A stretch of DNA of 64,000 nucleotides from Opisthorchis felineus. Taxonomy: Eukaryota; Platyhelminthes; Trematoda; Opisthorchiida; Opisthorchiidae. The stretch is taken from positions 396,732 through 460,731 of the forward strand of contig SJOL01007155.1 of assembly GCA_004794785.1 (NCBI GenBank), read 5' to 3'. Below are positions 1-9,282 of the stretch, in pieces; within the stretch, counting starts at the first letter, position 1, and every line of letters begins with the position of its first letter. The position numbers and the translations under genes are program-made. The notes below the pieces were generated by a model. The model ran no database searches, was not told the origin of the DNA, and saw nothing but the letters and a program-made list of their open reading frames with translations.

Positions 1-1219
1 TGGTGAAAAACCTTTTTCTCCGACCAGGCTGAAGAATATCGACGCAATATCCTGTGCCAGCACAGTTAATCATGGCTGCATGACCTTAGAGCCTTTGACA
101 GTATATCTGTGCACAAGTGATCACGCACCTTAAACAGGTTATCTATAGGATGTTTCAGCTTCAGATTTATGCAGGGAGCACTTGCGTTGCGGAAAGAAAG
201 AGAGAGCGAACAAGGTTTCCTTCACTCATCAGGGTTAAACTCACAAACTGCTGCATATTTTTGAGCTAGCAGTTTCCTCAATGACGCCCCTAAGAATGAT
301 TCCGTCTGCTTTTCTGGCGATCAACATATCCAAGAAAATGTATCCATGCTTTTATTCACACTAGGGCGAAAATTTTCAGTCAAGATGCAATAGGTTTACA
401 TACCGTCTTATTTCATCTGCATGAAGGAAACAAATGCGCTTGTGGAACCTGTCACCAGCATCAGGTAAGATATTTTCTGTGGAATCGATCGTTTGTTCTA
501 TTCATCCGAGTGGCAGGAATGTATCTGGACCGGAATGCCTTTTCATGTCTTCTGTTGCCATTGTAGCCACTAGAAGCGAAATACAAATGTTTGGTGTAGC
601 ACTTACAAGCCTCTGCCCTGTATTCCAACTACATCTGGAAAATCAGTTTTTGCGACTATGAGGTGAACTTCTGCTTTGTCCGTGTGTTTTATCTTTTCCA
701 GTCCACATTTACCGTGTGAGAGTGGAAATTTGAGAAACCTGTCAATTGGTCATATGAAATCTATTGAAAGTGTCAAAGCCATGTTCCTTCTCAATGTTTG
801 ATCGGGTATTTTCAAACTTACGAGACTCCTCAGTCAGTTGCTGTCTGCTGAATTCAGTTCTTCAAATGTTTCACGATCTTCGGACGATCTCATTTACCTC
901 ACCGTTAGGCGCATTGTACACACTCTGTCCTGGTGTCGGGAAGCTGGCAGCTTACCAGTCTAAGTGACCTCTCAGACGCAGGTATATTCAAAATAGGAAT
1001 GAAACCGATTAATATACCTTATCAAAGGTGCATCCTCTACTGAGAACTTCAAAATAAGCTACGATTTGGTTTGCTACCAGGGGTGTTCAGTTCTCAACGA
1101 ACAGTGCCATTGCGCCCTCACATAGCGAGGTGAAAAAGGATGAATTCTTGAGCGAGTGGTTCCCAAAGAGGCTTCTCAAATGACATTCTGGATACTTGAC
1201 TTTAGTATCGTAAAGGTAT
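1..1219. other. No gene recognised
   Basis: Short open frames only (75 codons or fewer); no recognisable protein similarity, RNA gene or repeat. The sequence lies just downstream, in the minus-strand sense, of the LINE relic, so part of it may be the LINE 3' untranslated region, but no poly-A or simple-repeat tail marks an end. Confidence 0.5.
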
Positions 1220-1837
1220 TTAGTTCATATGAACTGACGCAAACTTTGTCAACATGTCTGACAATGTCTTCAACCGGGAATGCGTCCTATCTCGGGGTCC
1301 CCATCCAGGGAGACAGCAGTGACCAGCGCAACTAAGTCTGCTGGTGATGGCTTCCATACGTCGCTGCCACGTCATTGTTTGATCTCCCCTGGCTCGTTTC
1401 TACCCTTCACGTGGTTGTGCGAAAAAAGCCCTTCGAGGAAGTCGGTCGACTGGCATACAGAGAACGTAGGCAAGCCAGCGCCACCTGTGGAGTTTGATCA
1501 CTTCATCTACCGTGGGCGAGTTATCACTTCCGAAGACCATTCAGCATAAGTCAGCATTACTGATCCGGTGTTGCTATCACACTCGGGTAATGATCCGAAG
1601 ACATCGACAGTCAAAAGTTGAAAGTCTTTTGATGGTGCTTTCTGACCCATATAAGAATATGGAGCGCACTACATCATTGTAAAGTCGATTGTTGGCAGGT
1701 AAGCTGATGTCGCCCGTACGCCACAGGTGATGCAGGTTTGTGAAAGCTGCTCTGGCCTTCCTAATACGAATGGAAATATCATCTTTGCCTAGATCACCGG
1801 GACTAATAAAGGTGCCAAGACGGACAAATTCCTACTA
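1220..1837 (-). pseudogene. LINE reverse transcriptase C-terminal relic (non-LTR retrotransposon)
   Basis: Read on the minus strand, one frame from about 1837 to a stop at 1220-1222 matches the C-terminal part of flatworm LINE polyproteins, downstream of the palm of the reverse transcriptase. Landmarks in order are FVRLGTFISPGDLG (the YLGSxIS motif of the family), a KARAAF-x-LHHLWR block, an LYNDVVRSIFLYGSE block, KRLSTFDCRCLR, then HRWRWLAYVLCM, RLPRRAFFA, QTMTWQRRME, LPGWGPRDRTHS and LKTLSDM. This region carried the RT-connected C-terminal domain of an enzyme for target-primed reverse transcription. The frame is kept throughout but contains four internal stops (TGA and TAG close together near 1573, TGA near 1540, TAG near 1400), and roughly six residues of the usual ETWPLRxED segment are missing. 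It is therefore an old dead copy. Its upstream part is cut off where the minus-strand SINE begins, so the polymerase YxDD region is absent. Clade (RTE-like or other) is not assigned. The similarity is from memory of the family. Confidence 0.85.
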
Positions 1838-2016
1838 CTGTTCGAACAATAATCCCCCTGTCCTGAGTCTGGCGAGTTCACGCCTAATAGGGGGAAGCAC
1901 TGGACTCGAGTTTCGCTCTTATTGGAGCTCATCAGCAGTGCATATCCAGTGGCTATGCCAGGGTTTGAACTACGCGCACATGACACGCGAGGCGAGTGTT
2001 ACCACTACTCCACCAG
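1838..2016 (-). mobile_element. tRNA-derived SINE with hammerhead ribozyme, copy 1
   Basis: On the minus strand the copy starts near 2016 with a pol III A-box-like stretch (TGGTGGAGTAGTGG, about 2001-2015) followed by a B-box-like GTTCAAACCC at 1961-1970, the spacing expected of a tRNA head. A hammerhead ribozyme follows at 1897-1941. The tail runs through a GGACAGGGGG stretch (about 1855-1864) to TAG-rich sequence at 1838-1845, where the LINE coding frame begins. The order A box, B box, hammerhead is that of the schistosome Sm-alpha SINEs. It shares head, ribozyme and tail with the plus-strand copy at 2272-2475, which is how the borders were set; they are accurate to a few bases. No clear target-site duplication was seen. 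Confidence 0.8.
1897..1941 (-). ncRNA. Type I hammerhead ribozyme, core intact
   Basis: On the minus strand, stem I GCACTG (1936-1941) pairs with CAGTGC (1897-1902). The conserved CTGATGA core is at 1929-1935. Stem II GCTC/GAGC (1925-1928 with 1915-1918) encloses a six-base loop. The GAAA core is at 1911-1914. Stem III is the palindrome CTCGAG closed by A-U, and the cleavage triplet GTC ends at 1903. All catalytic positions of the family consensus are present. Stem III has no real loop, so, as for schistosome SINE hammerheads, efficient cutting would be expected from dimeric or tandem RNA. Activity is inferred, not shown. Confidence 0.85.
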
Positions 2017-2271
2017 CACACGCTGTTTTCATTTGATTTCACGTCTAACCAGTGAACATGCTTGCGCTTGAGTAATGTGAGCGGAACGCCCGACGCCTCG
2101 GACGACCCAATAACATATCTTGGTTGTGTCGATCGATAGGTCCGCCAATCAGGACTTCCCAGTCAGGTAGCGTCACAGACGCTTGAAACCTGCTGGACAC
2201 ATTTTGTTTCAGGTTTTGGTGGTTGCGGGATTTTGCAGAATACATAATCACATGATCCTCGTTTGAACAAT

Positions 2272-2475
2272 CGTCCTGGTGGAGTAGTGCAAACACGCTC
2301 GCCTCACATGTCAGATGTGCGGGGTTCAAACCCCGGCACGGTCATTGGATATGCACTGCTGATGAGCTCTAATAAGAGCAAAACTCGAGTCTAGTGCTTC
2401 CCCCCTTTGGTGTAGACGCACCAGAATGATTGCGCCAGGACAGGAGGACGACTGTTCAATCGAGATTCATGTGAG
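2272..2475 (+). mobile_element. tRNA-derived SINE with hammerhead ribozyme, copy 2
   Basis: Second copy of the SINE, opposite in orientation to copy 1 and about 255 bp away. It has the A-box-like TGGTGGAGTAGTG (about 2278-2290), a strong B-box-like GGTTCAAACCCC (2323-2334), a hammerhead at 2353-2397, and the GGACAGGAGGA tail block (about 2439-2449) ending near GTTCAATCGAGATTCATG. Its B box is closer to the tRNA consensus than that of copy 1, but its ribozyme has lost a catalytic base. The 3' end is approximate because the tails of the two copies diverge there. The 2017-2271 interval between the copies shows no recognisable feature. Confidence 0.8.
2353..2397 (+). ncRNA. Hammerhead ribozyme, catalytic G12 replaced
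   Basis: Same fold as the copy-1 ribozyme. Stem I GCACTG (2353-2358) pairs with TAGTGC (2392-2397) through one G-U pair. CTGATGA is at 2359-2365, stem II GCTC/GAGC at 2366-2369 and 2376-2379, stem III palindrome CTCGAG at 2384-2389, and the GTC cleavage triplet ends at 2391. The GAAA block reads AAAA at 2380-2383, so the residue equivalent to G12, the general base of the reaction, is A. Loss of cleavage is expected from what is known of the family. Confidence 0.8.
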
Positions 2476-5400
2476 TATGTATTCTGAAAACAGAGAAACT
2501 GGAAAAGAATATATTAGCCACTGACACTAGAGACTAGGGTAACCTTTTCGATGTGATTATCACAAGAAATCGATGTCATTGACCGAAGAATGTGATCACC
2601 TTAAAGATGGGCAGTATAAAGGGAATTATCTGTAACCGTTCGTATAACCGTGTAGTTGTACATTTACTTTACCTTGGTGGCGGAGACAATTCGAAGCAAA
2701 GAATTTTTTTTACCCAAAGAAGAAGGATTCAAGTGGGGGCGACTTCCCAAATCTTAGGCATCAGGCGAGTCAGACAAGAGCAAAAACCTATCATGCACAT
2801 GAGACTTACGTAAAATCCTCGCCTGGTAAGATTTTTGCCAGGTATGAATGTCTCCTGGTAGCTGTGATAGTGAGTTCAAGTCTGACATAAACAGTATCGA
2901 CCCAATCATGTCATTTCATGACAAATTCATCAAAACTGATGTTTTGAAACATAAATAAGCTAGGTCAACACACCGTTGACACATTAGCGACAAATTTGCA
3001 GCAGGCCAAGATGTCCGAATTGAAGTCCCAAAAGGCTTGTGGCCCTAAACTTATATCGGCACTTTTGTTCGAATTATGTGTGGATATACTAAGCCAACCA
3101 GTTACAGCCTTGCACCAAAAGAAACATACCTAAGCACTGAAGAGGAATATCTCAGGTTAAATGCTTAAATGGAATTACAAAGAAATATGTTAGGTGGTCA
3201 TGAGATGGTACCCATTTTCGTAACTTCGCTAAATAACAAGATATTTCCTGGTTCGCTGCAGGTAAACGCTGTTAAATGAAACCCTACTAACTGCTTGCTA
3301 TCGCCCATGCTTGTGAGCATTTTTCAAGGCTTTCTGCTTTGAAATACCTCATATTACCGGATGATATAATTTGGTCGACCCGTTTTCAAAATTCGATGAA
3401 CTGTTTCTTCTGCTGCCCAACTGTGAACAATACACGCTTCTAAAGTCATTAATTTGTTCTCCTGTCCACTGGGTTTTGGTTATACTGTCCGATCCGCTCA
3501 TTTTTAAAACAAAGCTCACTTCCATACACATGGGTCAATGAAACAAGTCTCTCAGTACAGCTAAGTATCACCGATTATCAAGGTTAGTGTCATAATTAAA
3601 AGTTAAAACTGGACCCGGAAAATCACGCCGGGTGATCGATACACTGGTCCACTTATTCTATAAAGCGGCTGATCCTCTTTTGGCACGTAACTGAAGAACA
3701 ATTACAGGAGTATCACATATCGGAATTCTGTGATGTAATAGACGATTCTGTGTATCAGTAATCTTACCGCACTGCGCGGTACGCTGGCATCAGGCTTCCC
3801 AGTTAAAGTTGTTTTTCACAAAAGATCGTCAAGTTGCAAAACCCTTTCAATGCATAGCTTTAATACCACCCGACTGAATCATGAGGAAGGAAATACTGCT
3901 AGATAGGAGCATTTGAAATGCATAAGTTTGTTTTGAACAACGGACGTTATGGTCTGTAAATTTGCGCCTTAACCATTGAGCTGCCTGAGCTATTCACAAA
4001 CCGTCGTGTTCATCTTTTCAAAAATTATATTGCCGTCTATGCTAGCAGTTAGCAAGGTGGACACTAAAATGCATCGAGCAGGATGCATAAAGCTACTCTT
4101 GAATTGATTCCTTTGAATTTATTGAGATAAGTTAACTTTCGCAACTTTCTCCTATTGGGTGGGCAATCGCCCGTTATTTTGCTGGAGAAGTCTCCTTACT
4201 CTTCTGAAGCGCTTTCTTCTGATGGTGAATAAGATGTAATCATCCGATTTAGGTGACTCCACTGATTTTCATTTGAAGTCCCGAGTCCTTCGTACACTAT
4301 GTTTCAGAGTAGTTCAGCTCAGAGTTTGTAGATACAACCAAAGTGTGAACATTTGCTTTTTTGCGACTTTTTCGATTCACCATCACCTGGAAGAACCACC
4401 GCGCTTTTACGGTAAACAACTTCATCAAATGCTCCGTTCGTCTGAGGGTTAGATGTCAGTTTTCCTCCGTGCTTCAGCACAGTGTATGAGAATTTGAACG
4501 GTAACTGGGTTGTTGCCAATCAAAAGTGACAGGATTTCAAGTTGCAGTGCTGTCACTTGCCTCTTGGACTGATGAGTGGTACCCAGTTCCCTTCATTTTG
4601 GTTGATCTAATGGTGTACTTGTCCGAAAACGATGTAACTGAGTAATCGCAAATTGTGACGTTACAAAAGACCACTATGAAACTCCATTTAGGTATGAAAA
4701 AAATGTCAAGCCTTTCAGTTCTTTGGAGAATAACGTTCATTACAAAAGTGAGATGGTAGCTTTTGAACGAATGTTACTACCCAGCCTGCCATAACTTGCA
4801 CAATGCAGACTAAGCAGTATGGCCTAACTTTGAAATGCTGTCTGGTGCGAAAGTCTGGAGCCGTATCAGCAGTCAGGCAGAAGCTCGCTCATAAGATCCA
4901 ACCGCCCGTTTCACAACATACTGGTAAAAGATTATAGTTTACCGTTCTTATGTCATCTTATAGTTTGAAGACACAGCATGAAGACCCACTTGGATCCTGA
5001 CGAACATCTAATTAACAAAAACATGCCACACAAAAATTTTATGACGGAATAAGGCCTGCGTAAGACGGAAAAAAGCAAACAGAAGTCCATAAGACGCGTC
5101 AAGGCACAGAAAATTGGACTTAAATATGCAGCTTCAAAAAGCACAAAGACGGCAGTGATTAGAAATGGCTTGGCAAATTAATTAGGGTCAATTCCTACAA
5201 TTCCTTAAAGATAGAAAAAGAGGTAGTTCCTCGTTTCATCTGTAAGTCCTGCAGGTTTACTGTCCACAGGGCCTGAGGTTAAATGACATGCGCCAATCTC
5301 TGATGAAAATGTGACAAAAAATAACAATTACTATTTTGTTGAGTTGTTTGCCGTGTTTCATTGTGAAGGTGCCTGTTAAGGACCCAACGATGAGCAAAGA

Positions 5401-7276
5401 ACTCAGTAAACTTGGGATAAAATTCCACACCCACAAGTTTACCCGAGTGAAGACAGGCGTTGTTTGCAAAATGCTTTCACGTCATCTCAGCAAGGTTGAG
5501 TGAGTCACGTAATTATAAGCAGAATATTCACTTTCCTATGTTACTCTAGGGCGAAGTCCATCGTTCTTATTACGCATTAAAACAGAACGCTGTCACTTGA
5601 TGTAACAGAGCAAGGAAACTCTTGAGTCAAGATGATGCAAACAAAGATTTGTGAATTCTGTTGGTCGCCAGAAGCACTTCAAGTCATTAATCCTAATTAA
5701 AATCAATCCAATTTAATTCGTTTTGTAGATAGAAAAGGTTAAAATTCAGAAGTGTATATTATTTACGGTGACTTATTCTGTGTCCACTAAATAATTCTGC
5801 TGAGATGACACAGTATTTCTGATATAGTGAAGAACCTCCCCTTTTTCAATAAGTATATAATGGACTCCATAACCTTTATGGTAGGATTACGATATCTTCA
5901 TCAGCTATCTCAAAATGTCTAAAGTGGCCGGAAAAGCATTCTAAGACGTCGCATATGGATCCCAAACGATTCGAAATGTTCTTACGGGCATGCAGCGTCA
6001 TCGGCATCGGCCAAAATATTGGATATCCTTCTTGGGGTCACGTGTTCACATCTAAGAATCCTTTTAAAAACACATCCAAAAATTTCGACATAAATATTTT
6101 ATGAGAGGGGCGCTAGTCTGAAGTTACAGCACATAGTAAAAAATAAACGACCATAGAACGGCCATGAAAACGTAATCAATGGGCGTTAATCGATTTTACA
6201 TAAACCGCAATTATGTTACCAAGATAACTACGAAATATCATTTGGTGTATCGGCGGAACCAGGGAAGATTCTTCATTATAAATTGCAAGAATTTTTGGAA
6301 AGTTAGCGATTGCGGTTAGCGGTTACTGAAATCCACTGTTGACGATAAGTAATTTAAGTTATACGATCCACAAAAGTCGTTACTAGGTGACACTTTTCGA
6401 AAAAAATGTTACTTCCAAACGTACATTCAGGAAGAGTTCAAGTAATATGAGCAAGTAAGCCAGCACGCAACGGATGAACCTGTTTACACAGTGGATTAAA
6501 TGCGTAGACCTTATTGACGGTTCACCATAACACACAATAAAATTTGTTGTACTTGTGCTGTGGACCATGCATTCAATCCATAAGAAACCCAAATACGACA
6601 AACGCCTACAAAACTCAATCCCTCAAATCTCGTTCAAAATTTAGGGCGTTTTGGGTTTATTCAAAAGGGATTTCCAAACCAATAATATAACACCAAATGC
6701 GAGGTTAAACAGGTACTGAAGCTCTGAAAAGTCATCATAATCAGTAAGTCGGGAATAGGGTTGCGTTTCCACAAGCATAAAAGTAAAGAAAACTCACCTG
6801 ATAACACTTAACTATTAGAAAGCGCTTTACAAACCACACCGGGATTACTCATAAAAAAAGTTAACGTTCGCAGGCTTGCAGCACAAATGACGGAAGCCGA
6901 ATGCTATGGAGGGAAAGTGAATATTTACATACGATTATCAGTGAAATTCTTTATTGTGCCACCAGATTAATAGAATTTAACACATAAAAGAGAAGCCCGA
7001 AGAGGAAAAATGTCTGCCTCGCCAGAGAACGTCAAAAAGGCGTTGAAAAAAGACATATGCAAAAGTTGGAAAAATCGACTGAACAAAAATCAAAAGTGGG
7101 AAACAAAACGCAATGTTGTAAAGTAACCGCAAAAAAGTCAGCATTCCAGCAGAAATAATCAAACGCAGAAGAAAATGAAGCAAAAAACAAAGCAAGAAAA
7201 GTGATCATGGGATATCACCTATAAAGGCTCAGAGGAGAAAGGGGGGCACCATATCACAATCAAGGTAAAAACTTAT
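2476..7276. other. No gene recognised; one tRNA-like relic
   Basis: About 4.8 kb with open frames of 73 codons or fewer and no recognisable protein similarity. The only structured element seen is the tRNA-like stretch at about 3925-3985 (listed separately). From about 6830 to 7200 the plus strand is strongly A-rich and purine-rich; this flank abuts the large inverted repeat that starts at 7277. Confidence 0.5.
3925..3985 (-). repeat. Possible degenerate tRNA-derived SINE head
   Basis: On the minus strand the sequence GCTCAATGGTTAAGGCGC (about 3963-3980) resembles a tRNA D-arm and A box. Some 25-40 bases later TTGTTCAAAACAAAC (about 3928-3942) resembles a decayed B box. The spacing is roughly tRNA-like. 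No clear acceptor stem closes the structure, so this is more likely a worn SINE head than a tRNA gene. Chance similarity cannot be excluded. Confidence 0.25.
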
Positions 7277-7812
7277 GGTACGACAACAAATAAGGCAAGA
7301 CCGGCAAAGAGCCGTGGAGATTACGATCGGCCACGTTACGATGACACTGGCATTAACGGGAAGCGAAGGCTAAATTTAACACAGCACTGTCACCGCAGTT
7401 CAGTCTGCTACAGGCAGCACAAAATAGCAACAGTGACAACACATACACGTATTATTTTTTTAAAATTATCATGGGTGTCTCCTGCAAGTGGCACAAAAGA
7501 AACCATTGACAGTATCACAAGACCCATCTTACTGTTGTCTTGCCGAAACTTCCTAACGCCTATTTCAACCAGTAATAATAGCGATGCTGTCTGAGAAAAC
7601 CAAGTTCCCAAGATTTTGTCCCCATTTCAAAGAACTCATTGTTAGTTATTCGTGTGAGAGAATGATACATTTGAAAAATGGGACGAGCGGATGGGTGGAA
7701 ACAGTTTTATTGGGAAATGTTTGTGAAAAACCCTCCTCCACTAGCATGCGAAACAGGATGGCTTTGCCAATCAATCTGGAGATTCGGGCAACATGTTTCC
7801 GATGTAATCGAA
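7277..7812 (+). repeat. Left arm of 536-bp inverted repeat
   Basis: Every base of this arm is the reverse complement of 8747-9282 except one (A at 7297 against the complement of C at 9262), so the arms are about 99.8% identical and equal in length with no gap. The outer edge is sharp: 7277 begins GGTACGACAAC, and the bases outside do not match. The inner edge is at 7812. The arm contains short open frames only, with no recognisable domain, no hammerhead and no obvious tRNA-like head. It may be the arm of a foldback-type element or the product of a recent local inverted duplication. Confidence 0.97.
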
Positions 7813-8746
7813 CAGCGTACTTTCACTCATAACGCACTGATGCTGACCAGTGTTGATAATATATTCGCAACCAAATTGCCCAGAACAGCTAGCGAACAAA
7901 CGACCATCATTACAATCTGAACTGTCAGTGATTTTCAATTTCAACGCACAGGAGTAGACTAAACCGACAAATGTGTATAGATTTAGCATGAGGAGATGTG
8001 CTAGATGGAGCCAACTCAGTACTCCGTAAATCAGTAATCAGTAAATACCAAAACACCCTGTGGACAAAATCGGCTGTAAGAAACATTGTATTTACCTTTC
8101 CAGCCCCCTGAAGTGTTGGGAATATATACACTGATGATGTGTCTAGGACAAACCATGCTTCTCAACCACATATTTTGCTGCTCCGCTTCGACGGGCGGTG
8201 TGGCAGCATCGGATTCATCATAAACACCGGAAGTGAATGTATACCTCTATTTTGCAAAACCGACGCCTATCGAGCAGAAGAAACCACTCAAGGAGACATC
8301 AGGATCTCACCAAATTCCCCGTCGATTTGTAACCAAACCTGTGCTGACCAGTTCCTTTGATCGGCGAACAGACCGGGAACTGAAATAGTCTACCAAATCA
8401 TGAGACAGCCTCAATGAGTAACCCGTTACCGACACCGCAGAAATTATGCTGTCAGACAAGAACGGCTACTTAAACGCATCCACATTCCCACCCATGTTGA
8501 CGGTAATGTCGGTAGGGTCTGTGCGCGGTAGCCTACGGAACCAACGCACTCCCGTCCCACGTCAAACATAATGAATTTCTCTCCCGTCCTTCTACGTAAG
8601 CTCCACACCACGCACGTGTCCTTCCTTTTGCTATCATTTTTCTTTTGTGTGTTCACCGACAGTCGGAAGTTTTGCACTTGTTCCTCAGAACGTTTGTGAG
8701 TTGACTGGCAGTTTTCTAGACAACTAAACATATGGCGCTGGAAACA
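7813..8746. other. 934-bp spacer between inverted-repeat arms
   Basis: Single-copy sequence within the window. A 145-codon minus-strand frame (8444-8881) starts in the right arm and runs into the spacer; it matches no family known to me, and this length is expected by chance. Part of the spacer, about 8440-8660, looks richer in G and C and more coding-like than its surroundings, but no motif was recognised. Confidence 0.6.
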
Positions 8747-9282
8747 TTCGATTACATCGGAAACATGTTGCCCGAATCTCCAGATTGATTGGCAAAGCCA
8801 TCCTGTTTCGCATGCTAGTGGAGGAGGGTTTTTCACAAACATTTCCCAATAAAACTGTTTCCACCCATCCGCTCGTCCCATTTTTCAAATGTATCATTCT
8901 CTCACACGAATAACTAACAATGAGTTCTTTGAAATGGGGACAAAATCTTGGGAACTTGGTTTTCTCAGACAGCATCGCTATTATTACTGGTTGAAATAGG
9001 CGTTAGGAAGTTTCGGCAAGACAACAGTAAGATGGGTCTTGTGATACTGTCAATGGTTTCTTTTGTGCCACTTGCAGGAGACACCCATGATAATTTTAAA
9101 AAAATAATACGTGTATGTGTTGTCACTGTTGCTATTTTGTGCTGCCTGTAGCAGACTGAACTGCGGTGACAGTGCTGTGTTAAATTTAGCCTTCGCTTCC
9201 CGTTAATGCCAGTGTCATCGTAACGTGGCCGATCGTAATCTCCACGGCTCTTTGCCGGTCTCGCCTTATTTGTTGTCGTACC
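8747..9282 (-). repeat. Right arm of 536-bp inverted repeat
   Basis: Inverted copy of 7277-7812 with a single mismatch. With the 934-bp spacer the whole unit is 2006 bp. No flanking target-site duplication was seen next to the outer edges (bases before 7277 and after 9282 differ). A transcript across the unit would fold into a 536-bp duplex. Confidence 0.97.

Noticed and set aside
226..245. Minus-strand CTGATGAGTGAAGGAAACC as a hammerhead
   Set aside because: There is no room for a stem II between the two core blocks, and no paired stem I was found.
4568..4595. CTGATGAG followed by TGGTACCCA as a hammerhead
   Set aside because: A small hairpin exists but no GAAA core or cleavage triplet follows.
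8131..8160. CTGATGATGTGTCTAGGACAAAC as a hammerhead
   Set aside because: The GAAA block reads ACAAAC, no GTC cleavage triplet follows and stem I does not pair.
8444..8881. 145-codon minus-strand frame spanning the inverted-repeat arm and spacer as a transposase
   Set aside because: No catalytic triad, zinc finger or other transposase motif is visible, and the frame crosses the arm boundary arbitrarily.
7277..9282. Inverted repeat as a missing-adapter long-read artefact
   Set aside because: Such artefacts fold back without a large unique spacer; here 934 unique bases separate the arms. Not fully excluded without reads.
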